Part shown: positions 22,387-32,244 of the stretch, piece by piece | Layout of the letters: every line of letters starts with the position of its first letter | Position numbering within the stretch: position 1 is the stretch's first letter | Assembly (NCBI RefSeq): GCF_016862455.1 | Contig: NZ_BOMZ01000009.1 | Coordinates: 1 to 53,273, forward strand | Direction of reading: 5' to 3' | Source of the DNA: Actinoplanes utahensis | GTDB lineage: Bacteria > Actinomycetota > Actinomycetes > Mycobacteriales > Micromonosporaceae | DNA length: 53,273 nt | Made by a program: the position numbers and the translations under genes | The notes under the pieces: generated by a model | Databases searched by the model: none | Told to the model about the DNA's origin: nothing | What the model saw: the letters and a program-made list of their open reading frames with translations, nothing else

Positions 22387-23506
22387 CGTCGTCCTGCATC
22401 TCGGCGGTGAAGACGTGGCCGAGGCCGGGCCAGGTCTTGGTGCGCAGGCGGTTCGCGGCGCGGTGGGCGGACCAGACCCGGCCCATCTTGGCGTGGGCGA
22501 CGGCGACGCCCTCGGCGGTGAAGAGCGGATCGTCGGCGCCGTCGACCAGCAGCATCGGGCGCGGGGCGGCGAGGGCGGCGACGTCGGGGATGTCGAGGTG
22601 GCGGTACAGGCCGGGATGCAGCATGTAGAAGGCCGACTGGCCACGGAGCGTGTTGTTGCCGGGGATCATCATCTCCTTCAGGCCGGTCATCCAGCAGGCG
22701 CCGACCGTCGCGGCGATGTGACCGGAAAGCGCCGCCACCTGCCACGCACGGTAACCACCCATGGAGAATCCGACGGCGGCGATCCGGCGCGGATCGACCT
22801 CGGGAAGGGTCGCGAGCAGGGCGGCGGCCCGGGCGTCCTCGCGGGCCATCAGACCGGCCGGTGACGAGCCGAGGTTGAAGAGATTACTCGCCAGAGCCTG
22901 CTGGCCCTCGTAGGTGAGGCCGCCGCGGTCGCCCCAGCCCAGCGCGTCGACGGCGAGGACGGCGTAGCCGCGGGCGGCGAGGTGGTCGCCGAGGAAACGG
23001 CCGCTGAAGTACTTCGCGGACCAGGCGCGGGCCGAGGCGAGGCGGGTGTCGTCGTACCAGGGTTCGATCAGCTTCTCCTTGCCGATGTCGAACCGGGCGC
23101 CGTGATCGTGCAGCAGCAGCGCGGCCGGGAACGGGCCACGGCCGTCGGGAACCAGCATGGTGGCGCGGACCCGGCTGTTCCGGCTGACGTCGAAGACCAG
23201 CTGACGGCGGCGGTAACCGGGGCCGGGCTGCTCGTCGACGATCTCGGCCCGGAACGGCGTCCGGTCGGCGGGCTCGATCAGATGGCTCTCGAACCGCTCG
23301 CGGGCCCGGCGCCGCCACGACCGGACATCCTGGTTCCGCGACCAGGCGAGGGGGAAGGTCAGCTCGGCTTTGAGCCGCTCGTAGAAGACCGGGAGATTGC
23401 CGTCGATCACGGCCGGGCTCTCGAAACCGGCGGCCGCACGGGCGTCGGCCAGGTGCGGGGCGGCGAGAGCCACAGCGGGGAGGGAGATCACGGAACGACG
23501 CTTCAT
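22358..23506 (-). CDS. alpha/beta hydrolase (dienelactone hydrolase/acetylxylan esterase-like), exported
   Basis: A 382-residue protein. The ATG at 23506 has GAGGA six bases upstream, better than a GTG four codons earlier. The N-terminus 'MKRRSVISLPAVALAAPHLADARA' is a twin-arginine-like or Sec signal with a likely Ala-X-Ala cleavage site. The hydrolase core has 'FPAALLLHDHG', 'GYAVLAVDALGWGDRG', nucleophile 'AVGFSMGGYRAW', acid 'LLVDGADDPLF' and 'WPGLGHVFTAEM' with the catalytic His. Relatives include secreted glycan O-acetyl esterases. The nearby secreted chitinase is on the same strand, separated by a hairpin. Substrate not determined. Confidence 0.83.
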   Translation of the reverse strand: MKRRSVISLPAVALAAPHLADARAAAGFESPAVIDGNLPVFYERLKAELTFPLAWSRNQDVRSWRRRARERFESHLIEPADRTPFRAEIVDEQPGPGYRRRQLVFDVSRNSRVRATMLVPDGRGPFPAALLLHDHGARFDIGKEKLIEPWYDDTRLASARAWSAKYFSGRFLGDHLAARGYAVLAVDALGWGDRGGLTYEGQQALASNLFNLGSSPAGLMAREDARAAALLATLPEVDPRRIAAVGFSMGGYRAWQVAALSGHIAATVGACWMTGLKEMMIPGNNTLRGQSAFYMLHPGLYRHLDIPDVAALAAPRPMLLVDGADDPLFTAEGVAVAHAKMGRVWSAHRAANRLRTKTWPGLGHVFTAEMQDDAFRWLDHHL

Positions 23507-23565
23507 CGGATTCCTCACTATCGATGGGAATCTCGACGCTAGAAAGCCCTTTCCCGCATGTCAAT

Positions 23566-23599
23566 GGACGTGACCCCGAGCAAGTCCGGGGCCACGTCC
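23566..23599 (-). terminator. terminator hairpin after chitinase
   Basis: GGACGTG-A-CCCCG (23566-23578) pairs with CGGGG-C-CACGTCC (23587-23599) around an eight-base loop, with one A/C mismatch. It lies just downstream of the chitinase stop on the minus strand. Confidence 0.65.
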
Positions 23600-23608
23600 G
23601 TCTCCGGG

Positions 23609-24910
23609 TCAGCGGCCCTGGAGGGCCTTGACGTTGTCGGCGAAGGTCCAGTTCCGGGAGCCGTCCCAGTTGATCGACCAGGTCATCAGGCCCTTGATGC
23701 CGGGGACGCTCTGGTAGGCCTGGGCGACCAGGGCGGGCGTCAGGTAGCCGCCGCCGGCGCCGGGCTGGGCGGGCAGGCCGGGGACCTGCTTGTCGTACGG
23801 GATCCGGATGGTCGTGCCCTGGATGGTGAGCCCGTCGGCGAGGCATCTGGTCTGCGCAGTGAAGCCCTGGATCGTGCCGGCGGCGTAGGAGTCGCCGGAG
23901 CAGCCGTACATCGAACCGTTGTAGTACTGCATGTTGAGCCACCAGAGACGGCCGTCGTCCAGGTACTTCTTGATGATCGGCAGGTAGGAGCCCCAGATCG
24001 AGCCGTAGGTGACACTGCCACCGGTCACGTAGGCCGTCTCGGGCGCCATGGTGAGCCCGAAACCGGCCGGCATCGCGGCCAGCACACCGTCGATGATCCG
24101 GATCAGGTTGGCCTGCGAGGTGGACAGGGTGCCGATGCTGCCGCTGCCCGACAGGCCGGTCTCGATGTCGATGTCGATGCCGTCGAAGTCGTACCGCTTG
24201 AGGATCGGCACGATCGTCGCCACGAATCGGTCGGCGACGGCGCTGGAGCTCAGGTCGATCCCGGCGGCGGCGCCACCGATCGACATCAGGACGGTGGCGC
24301 CCTGGGCCTTGGCGGCGCAGATCTCGGCGGCGGTGGGCACCTTGACGCCGGAGTCCATGCCGTCCTCCCAGAGGACGGTGCCGTCGGCGCGGATCACCGG
24401 GAAGGCGGCCATCAACACGTTGTAGCCGTGCTGGGTGATCCGGCTGTCGCTGATCGGGATCCAGCCGAGGCCGGGGTGCACGCCGTTGGCGGCGCCGTCC
24501 CAGTTCTCCCAGTACCCCTGGAGGACCTTGCCGGCGGGACGGCCCTTGACGCCACATCCGCCGGGCACACTTGTCGACGGACTGGGGCCGACACTGGCGC
24601 TCGGGCTGGCGCTCACGCTCGGGCCCGTCGTGGGTGTCGTGCCGCCTTCACACGCGCCGAGGTCTTTCCAGAGGGTGGGCGTGACCGCCGGGTTCCAGCC
24701 GGTGCCCGGCCAGGCGGTGTGCGCGACCAGGGCCTGGTACAGCGCCGACCGGTAGGTGACCTGCCGGCCCGCGGTATAGGCGACGCCCTCGGCCCAGACG
24801 GTCGAGGAACAGGCCACCGCCGCGTTTCCGGTGGCGGTGAAGATGACGGCCGAGCCCAGCACCACCCCCACTCCGGCGACGAGGGCCGGCATCCTGCGGC
24901 GAACGCTCAT
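23609..24910 (-). CDS. secreted GH18 chitinase with N-terminal CBM5/12
   Basis: A 433-residue protein; ATG at 24910 with GAGGAG six bases upstream. Signal peptide about 1-32 ('RRRMPALVAGVGVVLGSAVIFTATGNAAVA'), then a chitin-binding module 'CSSTVWAEGVAYTAGRQVTYRSALYQALVAH...LWKDLGAC' (about 34-87), a Pro/Ser/Thr linker, and a GH18 barrel from about 125. The catalytic DxxDxDxE is 'DGIDIDIE' with Glu 250 as proton donor; 'GYWENWD', 'MSIGGA' and 'MAPETAYV' are further family hallmarks. It hydrolyses chitin outside the cell. The upstream region has a small TGTGT-C-ACACA palindrome (24939-24949) but no convincing chitinase-type direct repeat. Confidence 0.95.
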   Translation of the reverse strand: MSVRRRMPALVAGVGVVLGSAVIFTATGNAAVACSSTVWAEGVAYTAGRQVTYRSALYQALVAHTAWPGTGWNPAVTPTLWKDLGACEGGTTPTTGPSVSASPSASVGPSPSTSVPGGCGVKGRPAGKVLQGYWENWDGAANGVHPGLGWIPISDSRITQHGYNVLMAAFPVIRADGTVLWEDGMDSGVKVPTAAEICAAKAQGATVLMSIGGAAAGIDLSSSAVADRFVATIVPILKRYDFDGIDIDIETGLSGSGSIGTLSTSQANLIRIIDGVLAAMPAGFGLTMAPETAYVTGGSVTYGSIWGSYLPIIKKYLDDGRLWWLNMQYYNGSMYGCSGDSYAAGTIQGFTAQTRCLADGLTIQGTTIRIPYDKQVPGLPAQPGAGGGYLTPALVAQAYQSVPGIKGLMTWSINWDGSRNWTFADNVKALQGR

Positions 24911-24994
24911 GACGAACTCCTCGACTGCGTGTGCGGCGTGTGTCACACATCCTGGAGTTCACCCACATGAATATCAAGGGCTCTTAACAGTAAA

Positions 24995-26065
24995 TTACGA
25001 AGGAGTCTTAACAGTCAGTGGAAGGCCCACGAAAGCGGCGAACGGCTCCAGGGCCGGCAACGCCTCGTCCAGGTCGAAGTGGGCCAGCGGCCGGACGGTG
25101 ACGGTCACGGCCTTCTTGCCGAGGGTCCGTTTCCAGGTCGCCATCACCCGGCCGTCGCGGACCAGCGTCGACTGGAACACGCCGTTGCCACCCGGGATGA
25201 TCTTGGCGATCTGCTCGGTGGTGGCCATCATCGAACGGTCCTTGTAACCCAGCATGTACTCGTCGAAGCCGGGCAGCGCCCGCCAGCCGGTCACCGGGCC
25301 GGCGTCGAGCACCGCCGGGTCGGCCCACATCTCCACCCCGTCCACCTCCACGGCCTGCAGGCCCGCCGCGGCGACGCCCTTCCGGCAGTCGCCCACGGTC
25401 AGGGCGGTCCAGCCGGCGAAGTCCTTGATCGTGGTGGGGCCGTGCGAGCGGAAATAGCGCCGGGCCAGGATCGCCAGGCCCTCCTCCCGGGACGGCGAAT
25501 TGCGGGCCGGCGCCCACTCGTCCAGCAGCACGAACGTCTGCTCGGCGCCCTCGTTCGGCGCGATGGCCGTCACGCCTCGCTGACTCACGAACCACAACAG
25601 GTGGTAACCGCGCTGACCGTCGACCGAGATGCCGCCCTCGGTGAGCGCGGCCAGGCACGCCGATCGCGTCAGACGCCCGCCGCCCGCCGCGATCGCGGCG
25701 GCGAGGATCTCCATCGCCTGGTGGGCGGTCTTCTCGTCGAGGCCGAGGTATTCCCAGCGCTTGGCCACGCCGGTCAGCGAGCGCACCCCGGCCAGCTCCA
25801 GCATCCAGTGCGCGTCGGCGGACGGGACCAGGTGGACGGTGCCGCGCATCGGCCAGGTGCGGACCACGTCGCGCCGCTCGGTCGCCGCGACCACCTCGGG
25901 CAGGGTGCTCCCGGGCAGACGGGCGCCGAGCGACCACAACACACTGTTGAGATCCTGCGCCTGCATGGCGCCGAACCACTCGGCGATGCCCAGCACGTCA
26001 GGCTGGGAACGATCGCCGAGCAACAGGCTGGTCATCCGGAGGCTCAGGGCCGTGTCGACGTCCAC
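24995..26065 (-). CDS. winged-helix DNA glycosylase, AlkZ-like (HTH_42)
   Basis: A 356-residue protein of the YcaQ/AlkZ superfamily, whose members excise alkylated bases or unhook crosslinks. The catalytic QxQ motif is seen as 'MQAQD' (Gln 35 and 37) after the usual 'GIAEWFGA'. Other family marks are 'RTWPMRGTVHLV' (about 69-80), 'GGRLTRSACLAAL' winged-helix, 'FVSQRGV', 'RRYFRSHGPTTIKDFAGW' and 'LPGFDEYMLGYKDRS'. Length is standard for the AlkZ-like subfamily. GTG at 26065 preceded by TAGGTT-N7, so possibly leaderless although it lies 33 bases after the pgi stop. In antibiotic clusters such enzymes give self-resistance; no such cluster is seen here. Confidence 0.85.
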   Translation of the reverse strand: MDVDTALSLRMTSLLLGDRSQPDVLGIAEWFGAMQAQDLNSVLWSLGARLPGSTLPEVVAATERRDVVRTWPMRGTVHLVPSADAHWMLELAGVRSLTGVAKRWEYLGLDEKTAHQAMEILAAAIAAGGGRLTRSACLAALTEGGISVDGQRGYHLLWFVSQRGVTAIAPNEGAEQTFVLLDEWAPARNSPSREEGLAILARRYFRSHGPTTIKDFAGWTALTVGDCRKGVAAAGLQAVEVDGVEMWADPAVLDAGPVTGWRALPGFDEYMLGYKDRSMMATTEQIAKIIPGGNGVFQSTLVRDGRVMATWKRTLGKKAVTVTVRPLAHFDLDEALPALEPFAAFVGLPLTVKTPS

Positions 26066-26072
26066 GACCGAG

Positions 26073-26078
26073 AACCTA
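26073..26078 (-). promoter_or_regulatory. leaderless -10 box TAGGTT
   Basis: On the minus strand TAGGTT is followed by seven bases and the GTG at 26065. It would give the AlkZ-like gene its own transcript inside the pgi-proximal gap. Confidence 0.45.
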
Positions 26079-26098
26079 CCGAACGGGTACGACAGAAA

Positions 26099-27730
26099 TC
26101 AGCGGCCGCGCTGAGCCCGGTACCGCTTGATCAGCATGTTCGTCGAGGAGTCGGCGTCGTCGGCCGGGGTCTCCCGCGAGGTCAGTTTCGGCGCGAGCTG
26201 GTTGGCCATCACCTTGCCCAGCTCCACACCCCACTGGTCGAACGAGTTGATCTCCCAGATCACGCCCTGGGTGAACGTGATGTGCTCGTACAGCGCGACC
26301 AGCTGGCCGAACGTCTGCGGGGTCAGCGAGTGCGCCAGGATCGTGGTGGTCGGGTGGTTGCCCTGCATCACCCGGTGCGGCGCCACCTTCGCGTCGGTGC
26401 CCTCGGCCTGCACCTGCTCGAGGGTGCGGCCGAACGCCAGCGCACCCGTCTGGGCCAGGAAGTTCGACATGAACAGGTCGTGCATCTCGCCGATGTCGTG
26501 GTTGGGCACGCTGAAGCCGATGAAGTCCGCCGGGATCAGCTTGGTGCCCTGGTGGATCAGCTGGTAGAAGGCGTGCTGGCCGTTGGTGCCGGGCTCACCC
26601 CAGAACACCTCGCCGGTCTGGAAGGTGACCGGCTCACCGGACAGCCGCACCGACTTGCCGTTGCTCTCCATGGTGAGCTGCTGAAGGTACGCGGCGAACC
26701 GGTGCAGGTACTGCGCGTACGGCAGGACGGCGTGCGACTGGGCGCCGAGGAACGTGTCGTACCACACGTTGATCAGGCCGAGCAGGGCCGGGATGTTGCG
26801 CTCCACCGGCGTGCTGCGGAAGTGCTCGTCGACGGCGTGGTAGCCGGCGAGCATCTCGGCGAACCGCTCCTTGCCGATCGCGATCATGACGGAGAGGCCG
26901 ACCGCCGACGGCAGCGAGTAACGCCCGCCGACCCAGTCCCAGAAGCCGAACATGTTCGCCGTGTCGATGCCGAAGTCGGCGACCTTCGCGGCGTTCGTGC
27001 TGACCGCGACGAAGTGCTTGGCGACCGCCGCCGCGTCACCGCCGAGACCCTTCAGCAGCCAGGAGCGGGCCTCCTTGGCGTTGGTCAGCGTCTCCTGCGT
27101 GGTGAACGTCTTCGACACCACGATGAACAGGGTGGTGGCCGGGTCGAGATCGCGCGTCTTCTCGAACAGGTCGGTGGGGTCGATGTTGGAGACGAACCGG
27201 CACTCGATGTCGCGCTGGGTGAAGTCCTTCAGCGCCTCGTACGCCATCACCGGGCCCAGGTCGGAGCCGCCGATGCCGATGTTGACGACGGTCCTGATGC
27301 GCTCGCCGGTGTGGCCCTTCCACTCCCCGGAGCGGACCTTGTCGGCGAACGCGCCCATCCGGTCGAGGACCTCGTGCACGTCGGCGACCACGTTCTGCCC
27401 GTCGACGACCAGGTCGGCGTCGCGCGGCAGCCGCAGCGCGGTGTGCAGGACGGCGCGGTCCTCGGTGACGTTGATGTGCTCGCCGGCGAACATCGCGGTG
27501 ATCTTCTCGCTCAGCTTCGCGCGCTGGGCGAGCGCGAACAGGGCGCTCAGCACCTCGTCGTCGACCAGGTTCTTGCTGTAGTCGACATACAGCCCCGCGA
27601 CCTCGGCGGCGTAACGCTCACCACGCTGCGGGTCACTGCCGAACAGGTCACGCAGATGCACGGCGGAGAACTTCTCCGCGAGGCCCTGGAGGGTCTGCCA
27701 TTCGGCGCTCTCGGAAACGTGCTCGCTCAT
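26099..27730 (-). CDS. pgi: glucose-6-phosphate isomerase
   Basis: A 543-residue enzyme of normal length for the long bacterial/eukaryotic-type PGI. It interconverts glucose-6-phosphate and fructose-6-phosphate. Seen: '[18 protein letters not shown]', '[13 protein letters not shown]' (phosphate loop), signature '[15 protein letters not shown]', the second signature '[20 protein letters not shown]' with catalytic His, and '[14 protein letters not shown]' with the C-terminal Lys region. The ATG at 27730 is set by the conserved N-terminal segment and GGGAG just before it. Beyond central metabolism it supplies sugar nucleotides for glycan synthesis. Divergent from the SWIM gene over a 210-bp gap. 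Confidence 0.97.
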   Translation of the reverse strand: MSEHVSESAEWQTLQGLAEKFSAVHLRDLFGSDPQRGERYAAEVAGLYVDYSKNLVDDEVLSALFALAQRAKLSEKITAMFAGEHINVTEDRAVLHTALRLPRDADLVVDGQNVVADVHEVLDRMGAFADKVRSGEWKGHTGERIRTVVNIGIGGSDLGPVMAYEALKDFTQRDIECRFVSNIDPTDLFEKTRDLDPATTLFIVVSKTFTTQETLTNAKEARSWLLKGLGGDAAAVAKHFVAVSTNAAKVADFGIDTANMFGFWDWVGGRYSLPSAVGLSVMIAIGKERFAEMLAGYHAVDEHFRSTPVERNIPALLGLINVWYDTFLGAQSHAVLPYAQYLHRFAAYLQQLTMESNGKSVRLSGEPVTFQTGEVFWGEPGTNGQHAFYQLIHQGTKLIPADFIGFSVPNHDIGEMHDLFMSNFLAQTGALAFGRTLEQVQAEGTDAKVAPHRVMQGNHPTTTILAHSLTPQTFGQLVALYEHITFTQGVIWEINSFDQWGVELGKVMANQLAPKLTSRETPADDADSSTNMLIKRYRAQRGR

Positions 27731-27928
27731 CTCTCCCACTTCCGAACCTGGACGACGCGTAAATCCTGGCACGATCCGCCGCCCGGCACCCGCGAACCGG
27801 CCGGGTCGTAGCCCTCTGCCCGCGAGGTTAGTCCCCCGAAAGCCCCGGTGTACCAGGCGTACCCAAGTGTCCTTCTTCTCACTCCCCTGGTGGCGGCCCT
27901 CCGAGCGGAAAATGTCGTACCGGGTCTC

Positions 27929-27934
27929 TAGGTT
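27929..27934 (+). promoter_or_regulatory. leaderless -10 box TAGGTT
   Basis: TAGGTT, six bases, then the ATG at 27941 with no Shine-Dalgarno. Same architecture as the kinase gene at 13371. Confidence 0.5.
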
Positions 27935-27940
27935 CTGCGC

Positions 27941-29284
27941 ATGGTTTCCGCGGCGTACTCGTACCTCGGCTCGTCGGCCCTCGACGACGACCTCACCCTG
28001 CAGACCTCCGGCGGCCCGGCGGCGCACCCCCGCTTCTTCACCGGCTTCCTGACCGATCCCGGCGCCGCCGCCACCGGCCTGCTGGCCGTCGCCGAGGTGG
28101 CCCGCACCCGATACTTCCGGCCCCTGCCCCCGGCCAGCCTCGACCCGGTCGTCACGGCCGGCTTCGACCGGCTGCGGTTCGAGTCGTTCTCCGGCTGCTG
28201 CGGGGTCTACGCCCGGATGGACGTGCTGCCCGGCGGCCTGGACGGGGAGATCCTCGCCCACGGCACCACCAACGTCGACGTGAACCTGCCGTTGCAGCGC
28301 GCCCTGACCCGGGTCGGCCGCACCGATCCGCTGCACGTCGCGGTCGGCCCCGACGAGCTCACCGTCACCACGTTCGACGGCGAGCTGGTCGAGCGCAAGG
28401 TGCCGTTGCCGTCGCGCTGGCTGCGCGGCTTCGCCGAGGCGCAGGTGCTCACCGCCCGCTTCGACGCGCGCGCCGAGATCGGTGTCGCCGAGGCCCGGAT
28501 CCTGCTCAACCGGCTGCCCGCCGCCGACAGGTCGATCCTCTGGGCGGTGCCCGCCGGGCGGACGCTCCGCTTCACCTCCCGGCCCGGCCCGGGTGCGGTC
28601 TGCCTGCCGGGTGCGGGCCGGCTGGCGGCCCTCAAACCCTTTCTGCGGTACGCGTCCGCGCTGCGCGTCTACGGCCCGGCAGTCGCCGCCGGCAGCGGTC
28701 CGGTGGCCAGCACCTGGGAACTGACGACGCCCACGCTGCGGCTGTCGGTGACGCTGTCCCCGGAGCCGTACCGGGGGTTCTCCGGCGAGGGCGCGGTCCT
28801 GGAGTCCCTGGCCAGCGACGAGGCCGCCGACGACGCCGACCTGATCAGCGCCCTGCTGTCCTGGGACCCGACGATCGACGTGGACGCGCTCGCCACCGCC
28901 TCCGGGCTGGCCGCCGGCCGGGTCCGGGACGCGCTGACCCAGCTCGGCACGTCCGGCCGGGTCGGTTACGACGTGGCCGAGGCCGGCTATTTCCACCGCA
29001 CCCTGCCCTACTCCGCGGCCGTGGTGGAGAAGATGAATCCCCGCCTGGCCGGAGCACGTGCCCTCGCCACGGCCGGCGCGGTCACCGTGGGCGCCGCCGG
29101 GCCGGACGTCTCGGCGGTCCGCAGCGGCGACGCGATCTACCACGTCCGCGACGCCACCTCCTGCACCTGCCCGTGGTGGGCCAAGCACCGCGGCGAGCGG
29201 GGTCCATGCAAACACGCCCTCGCCGTGCGGATGGTCCTGTCCGGCGCCGACACGACCGCGGACGAGTTCGAGGTGACGGCATGA
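27941..29284 (+). CDS. SWIM zinc-finger protein
   Basis: A 447-residue protein ending in a SWIM finger: C408-T-C410 ... C423-K-H425 ('[23 protein letters not shown]'), the CxCxnCxH pattern. The body contains a winged-helix-like stretch ('[41 protein letters not shown]', about 305-350). SWIM domains bind DNA or proteins; proteins of this architecture occur in actinobacteria next to large HEAT-like partners. It overlaps the next gene by four bases (ATGA), so the two are coupled. Probably leaderless. Confidence 0.85.
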   Translation: MVSAAYSYLGSSALDDDLTLQTSGGPAAHPRFFTGFLTDPGAAATGLLAVAEVARTRYFRPLPPASLDPVVTAGFDRLRFESFSGCCGVYARMDVLPGGLDGEILAHGTTNVDVNLPLQRALTRVGRTDPLHVAVGPDELTVTTFDGELVERKVPLPSRWLRGFAEAQVLTARFDARAEIGVAEARILLNRLPAADRSILWAVPAGRTLRFTSRPGPGAVCLPGAGRLAALKPFLRYASALRVYGPAVAAGSGPVASTWELTTPTLRLSVTLSPEPYRGFSGEGAVLESLASDEAADDADLISALLSWDPTIDVDALATASGLAAGRVRDALTQLGTSGRVGYDVAEAGYFHRTLPYSAAVVEKMNPRLAGARALATAGAVTVGAAGPDVSAVRSGDAIYHVRDATSCTCPWWAKHRGERGPCKHALAVRMVLSGADTTADEFEVTA

Positions 29285-32124
29285 GCCTCGACTGGGCGGT
29301 GCTGCTCCGGCGGGCCGTCGACGCGGATCACTCCGGCGTCACCGCGCTGCTGCTGGGCGCGCCCGAGGACGAGCGGCTGGGTTTCTTCCCGCAGGTCGAG
29401 GCCGGCATCAAAGGGTTGGACGACTGGTGGAGCGGCCCGTCCCACCCGGCCGCCGGCCTCGCCCTGGCCGTCGTCGGCACCGCGCCCAGCGCGGCCCGGG
29501 CGGCGGCCCTGCTCACCCGCCGCGATCTGCGCGACCGTTGGGCGTGGATGCCGGTCGACCGGCTGCTGGCCGTCGCCGCCGCCCGCGAGGTGCACTGGCT
29601 CGGCGACCTGGGAGTGCGGCTGGCCGGGCGGCTGCCCACCCGCGACGTGTGGGACGGCCGGGACTGGGAGTTCGTCGCCGCGCTGCTGCGCGCCGGCGGG
29701 ACGCCACCGCCGGCCACCGAGGGTGTGGTGCGGGGCTGGCTGGCCGGGCTGATCCGGCCCAACGGCCGCCGGATGCCGCCGCTGACCACGCGCCTGCGCG
29801 ACGACGAGCACCTCGATCTGCTGCTGCCCGCGGTCTTCGAGATCGACGGGTCAGGCGCCCAGATCTCCAGCGCCTCGGTCGACGAGAACGCCGTCCGGTT
29901 CCCTGAGGCGGTCGCCGCGCTGGTCGCCGAGGGCCGGCTGGAACGCAAGACCGTCCTGGCCGCGACCGTCGACCGGCTGGTCCGCGGCGACAAGCCGAAC
30001 GCGCTGCGGCCGTTCACCCTGCTGCACGAGGCCCTGGCGCCGGCCGTCGACGAGATCGCCGCCCACGCGGTCGACTACACCCGGCTGCTCGCCGAGGGCC
30101 CCGGCCCGCTCGCCACACTCGCCCAGCCCCTGCTGCGCACCCTCGGCGAGGCCGGCCGCCTCGACCTGGACGACCTGCTCGAGGTCAGCGCCACGGTCCT
30201 GCTGCGCCGGGAGAAGACCCTGGTCAAGGCCCAGCTGACCTGGCTGGAGAAAACCGCCCGCCGGGAGCCGGACCGGGCCGGGGAGATCTACGAGACGATC
30301 AGTCACGCGTTCGGTCATCCGGCCCTCGACATCCAGGACCGCGCGCTCACCATGATCGCCAAGCGGCTCCCCCGGCTCGCCCCGGAGACCGTGGCCCGGC
30401 TGGCCGGGGCCGCCGAGATCCTGGCCGGTGACCTGCCCGCCCGCGCCGCCACGATATTCGGGACCGTCGCGCCGATGACCGAGCCGGCCGGCCCGCCGGC
30501 ACTGCCGTCGCCCGCCGGGCCGGCCCTGATGCCGCCACCGATCGGCACACCCGGCGAACTGGCCGAGGAGATCGCCGCCCTGCTGCACGAGCCGTCCGGC
30601 GTCCGTTGGGAACGGGTGCTGGCCGGGCTGGTCGCCCTGCACGCCACCACCGGCGAGGACGCGCTGTCCGCGGCGCTGACCCCGCTGCTGGAGCGATACC
30701 CGGGCCGGTTCCACGACGACCGGTGGAACCCGGGCTCGCCGTTCGTCCGCCTCGGGACCGCGATCCGGATGGCGACCGTGCGGCCCCGGCACGACAGCAC
30801 ACACCAGCGCCTCTATCGCGAGGTACGCATCGCCTGGCAGGAGGGCCGCCGCGGCGGGACCGGCTCCGCGCTGTCCAGCGGCCCCGAGGGGGTGCTCGCG
30901 CTGCGGGCCGCCGAGATCGCCGTGCACATCAACGGGTCGATGATGCCCGAACTGGTGGCCACCCCCACCCACGTGACCGGGAGCATCGATCCGGCCGTCC
31001 TCCTGGACCGCCTGACCCGGGCCGAGGCCGAGGGCCGGCAGCCGTGGTCCTTCGACCTGGAGCAGGCCCTGCTGCGGCTGCCACGCGGCGCGGTGGACCC
31101 GGCCGTGACCGCTGGGGCGGCGGCGCTCACCTCACCGGCCGGGCGGCAGTTCGCGCAGTGGCTCGCCTCAGGTGGGCTGCCCGACCCGGTCAGCGCGACG
31201 TTCGTGCATCTCGGCCGGAAGAGCACGGCCGGGGCGTACACCTGGGACAGGCCGGTGCCACGGCGCGTGACGGCGACCCTGCGGCCGTGCCGGGACGGGG
31301 GCCTGCGCCTGGAACGGCAACTGCTCACGCTCACCCCGCCGGAGCATCCGATCCACACACCCGGCGACGTCGAGGGAGTGGAGGAGGTGCTGGCCATGGT
31401 GCTACCGCATCACCGAGAGGTCGCGGCCGCCTGGGCGCTCGGTGGCCTGGCCGCCCTCGCCGACCAGGACCAGAAGGGCGCCGGGCGGTTGCTGCCGCTG
31501 CTGGCCGAGTGCGGCGGGCCGGTGGGGCCGGCGCTGGCGGCCGGGCTGGCCTACGCGTTCGGCGCCAAGCAGGAGAGCGACCGGGCCGCCGCCGTCGACG
31601 CCTTCCTGACCCTCGCCGCCGGCCCCACCGCACACGGGCCGGGCGCGGCCGGCGGTGAACCCCGGGTGGCCGGCACGGGGCCGGGCGCGGCCGGCGGTGA
31701 GCCCCGGGTGGCCGGCACGGGGCCGGGCGCGGCCGGCGGGGAACCCGGGGGGCCGGCCGTAGCCGGCGGTGCACCCTGGGTGGCCGGCACAGGGTCGTTC
31801 GCGGCGGCGGCCGGTGTGGCGCTGGGGGATCTGGCCGCCGACGGCACGGTGAAGCTCAGCCGGGTGATCCCCGCGCTGGACGACGTGCATCGGGCGGGGG
31901 CCTCCGCAGCCGTGTGGGAGCTGCTCGCCGCCGCCCTGCCACCGCTGCTGCCGACCGGTCAGCGGGCCGTGCCGGAGCTGCTGGAGCTCGCCACCCAGGT
32001 CGCCGCGGCCCTGGGCGTCCGCGCTCCGGTCGCCGGTCTGTCCGAGGTCGCCGCCCGCCCCGGGTCGTCGCGCCTGGTTCAGGAGTCCCGGCGCTTGCGG
32101 GCCGTGCTGACCGCCCCGGCCTGA
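29281..32124 (+). CDS. large helical (HEAT-like, DUF6493-type) partner of SWIM protein
   Basis: A 947-residue protein translated from ATG 29281 overlapping the SWIM stop. It is almost wholly helical and rich in Leu, Ala and Arg, with repeated '[41 protein letters not shown]'-like units (about 265-330) suggestive of HEAT/ARM-type repeats. I believe it matches the DUF6493 family by its N-terminus ('[19 protein letters not shown]') and pairing with SWIM, but cannot check. No catalytic motif is seen. A 14-residue Gly/Ala/Pro repeat interrupts it near 785-840. Function unknown; a scaffold for the SWIM protein is inferred. Confidence 0.75.
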   Translation: MSLDWAVLLRRAVDADHSGVTALLLGAPEDERLGFFPQVEAGIKGLDDWWSGPSHPAAGLALAVVGTAPSAARAAALLTRRDLRDRWAWMPVDRLLAVAAAREVHWLGDLGVRLAGRLPTRDVWDGRDWEFVAALLRAGGTPPPATEGVVRGWLAGLIRPNGRRMPPLTTRLRDDEHLDLLLPAVFEIDGSGAQISSASVDENAVRFPEAVAALVAEGRLERKTVLAATVDRLVRGDKPNALRPFTLLHEALAPAVDEIAAHAVDYTRLLAEGPGPLATLAQPLLRTLGEAGRLDLDDLLEVSATVLLRREKTLVKAQLTWLEKTARREPDRAGEIYETISHAFGHPALDIQDRALTMIAKRLPRLAPETVARLAGAAEILAGDLPARAATIFGTVAPMTEPAGPPALPSPAGPALMPPPIGTPGELAEEIAALLHEPSGVRWERVLAGLVALHATTGEDALSAALTPLLERYPGRFHDDRWNPGSPFVRLGTAIRMATVRPRHDSTHQRLYREVRIAWQEGRRGGTGSALSSGPEGVLALRAAEIAVHINGSMMPELVATPTHVTGSIDPAVLLDRLTRAEAEGRQPWSFDLEQALLRLPRGAVDPAVTAGAAALTSPAGRQFAQWLASGGLPDPVSATFVHLGRKSTAGAYTWDRPVPRRVTATLRPCRDGGLRLERQLLTLTPPEHPIHTPGDVEGVEEVLAMVLPHHREVAAAWALGGLAALADQDQKGAGRLLPLLAECGGPVGPALAAGLAYAFGAKQESDRAAAVDAFLTLAAGPTAHGPGAAGGEPRVAGTGPGAAGGEPRVAGTGPGAAGGEPGGPAVAGGAPWVAGTGSFAAAAGVALGDLAADGTVKLSRVIPALDDVHRAGASAAVWELLAAALPPLLPTGQRAVPELLELATQVAAALGVRAPVAGLSEVAARPGSSRLVQESRRLRAVLTAPA
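31636..31794 (+). repeat. 42-bp in-frame minisatellite
   Basis: Three 42-bp units coding [18 protein letters not shown] repeats start at 31636, 31678 and 31720, the last diverged and followed by a partial unit ending in 'APWVAGTG'. The first two differ at one or two bases, so expansion is recent. The period is 14 codons, keeping frame. Confidence 0.85.
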
Positions 32125-32173
32125 GACGGCACGGCAACCGGGTGGGCTGACGCCCCGCCCGGCCATCCGAAGG

Positions 32174-32211
32174 CCGCAGCGCCGCCCTCGAGCACGAGGG
32201 CGGCGCTGCGG
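32174..32211. terminator. perfect 17-bp bidirectional terminator hairpin
   Basis: CCGCAGCGCCGCCCTCG (32174-32190) and its exact reverse complement (32195-32211) enclose an AGCA loop. It lies between the convergent DUF6493-like and acyltransferase genes, serving both. Confidence 0.85.
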
Positions 32212-32244
32212 ATCGCGCGGCGTGGGACGCGGAGCGGCAGGCCG

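Noticed and set aside
24939..24949. TGTGT-C-ACACA palindrome as a chitinase operator
   Set aside because: Very short, low complexity and no known regulator match; no second copy.
26099..29215. Long minus-strand open frame extending pgi by about 495 codons upstream
   Set aside because: The extension overlaps the well-supported SWIM gene on the opposite strand, lacks PGI homology and is a high-GC frame artefact.
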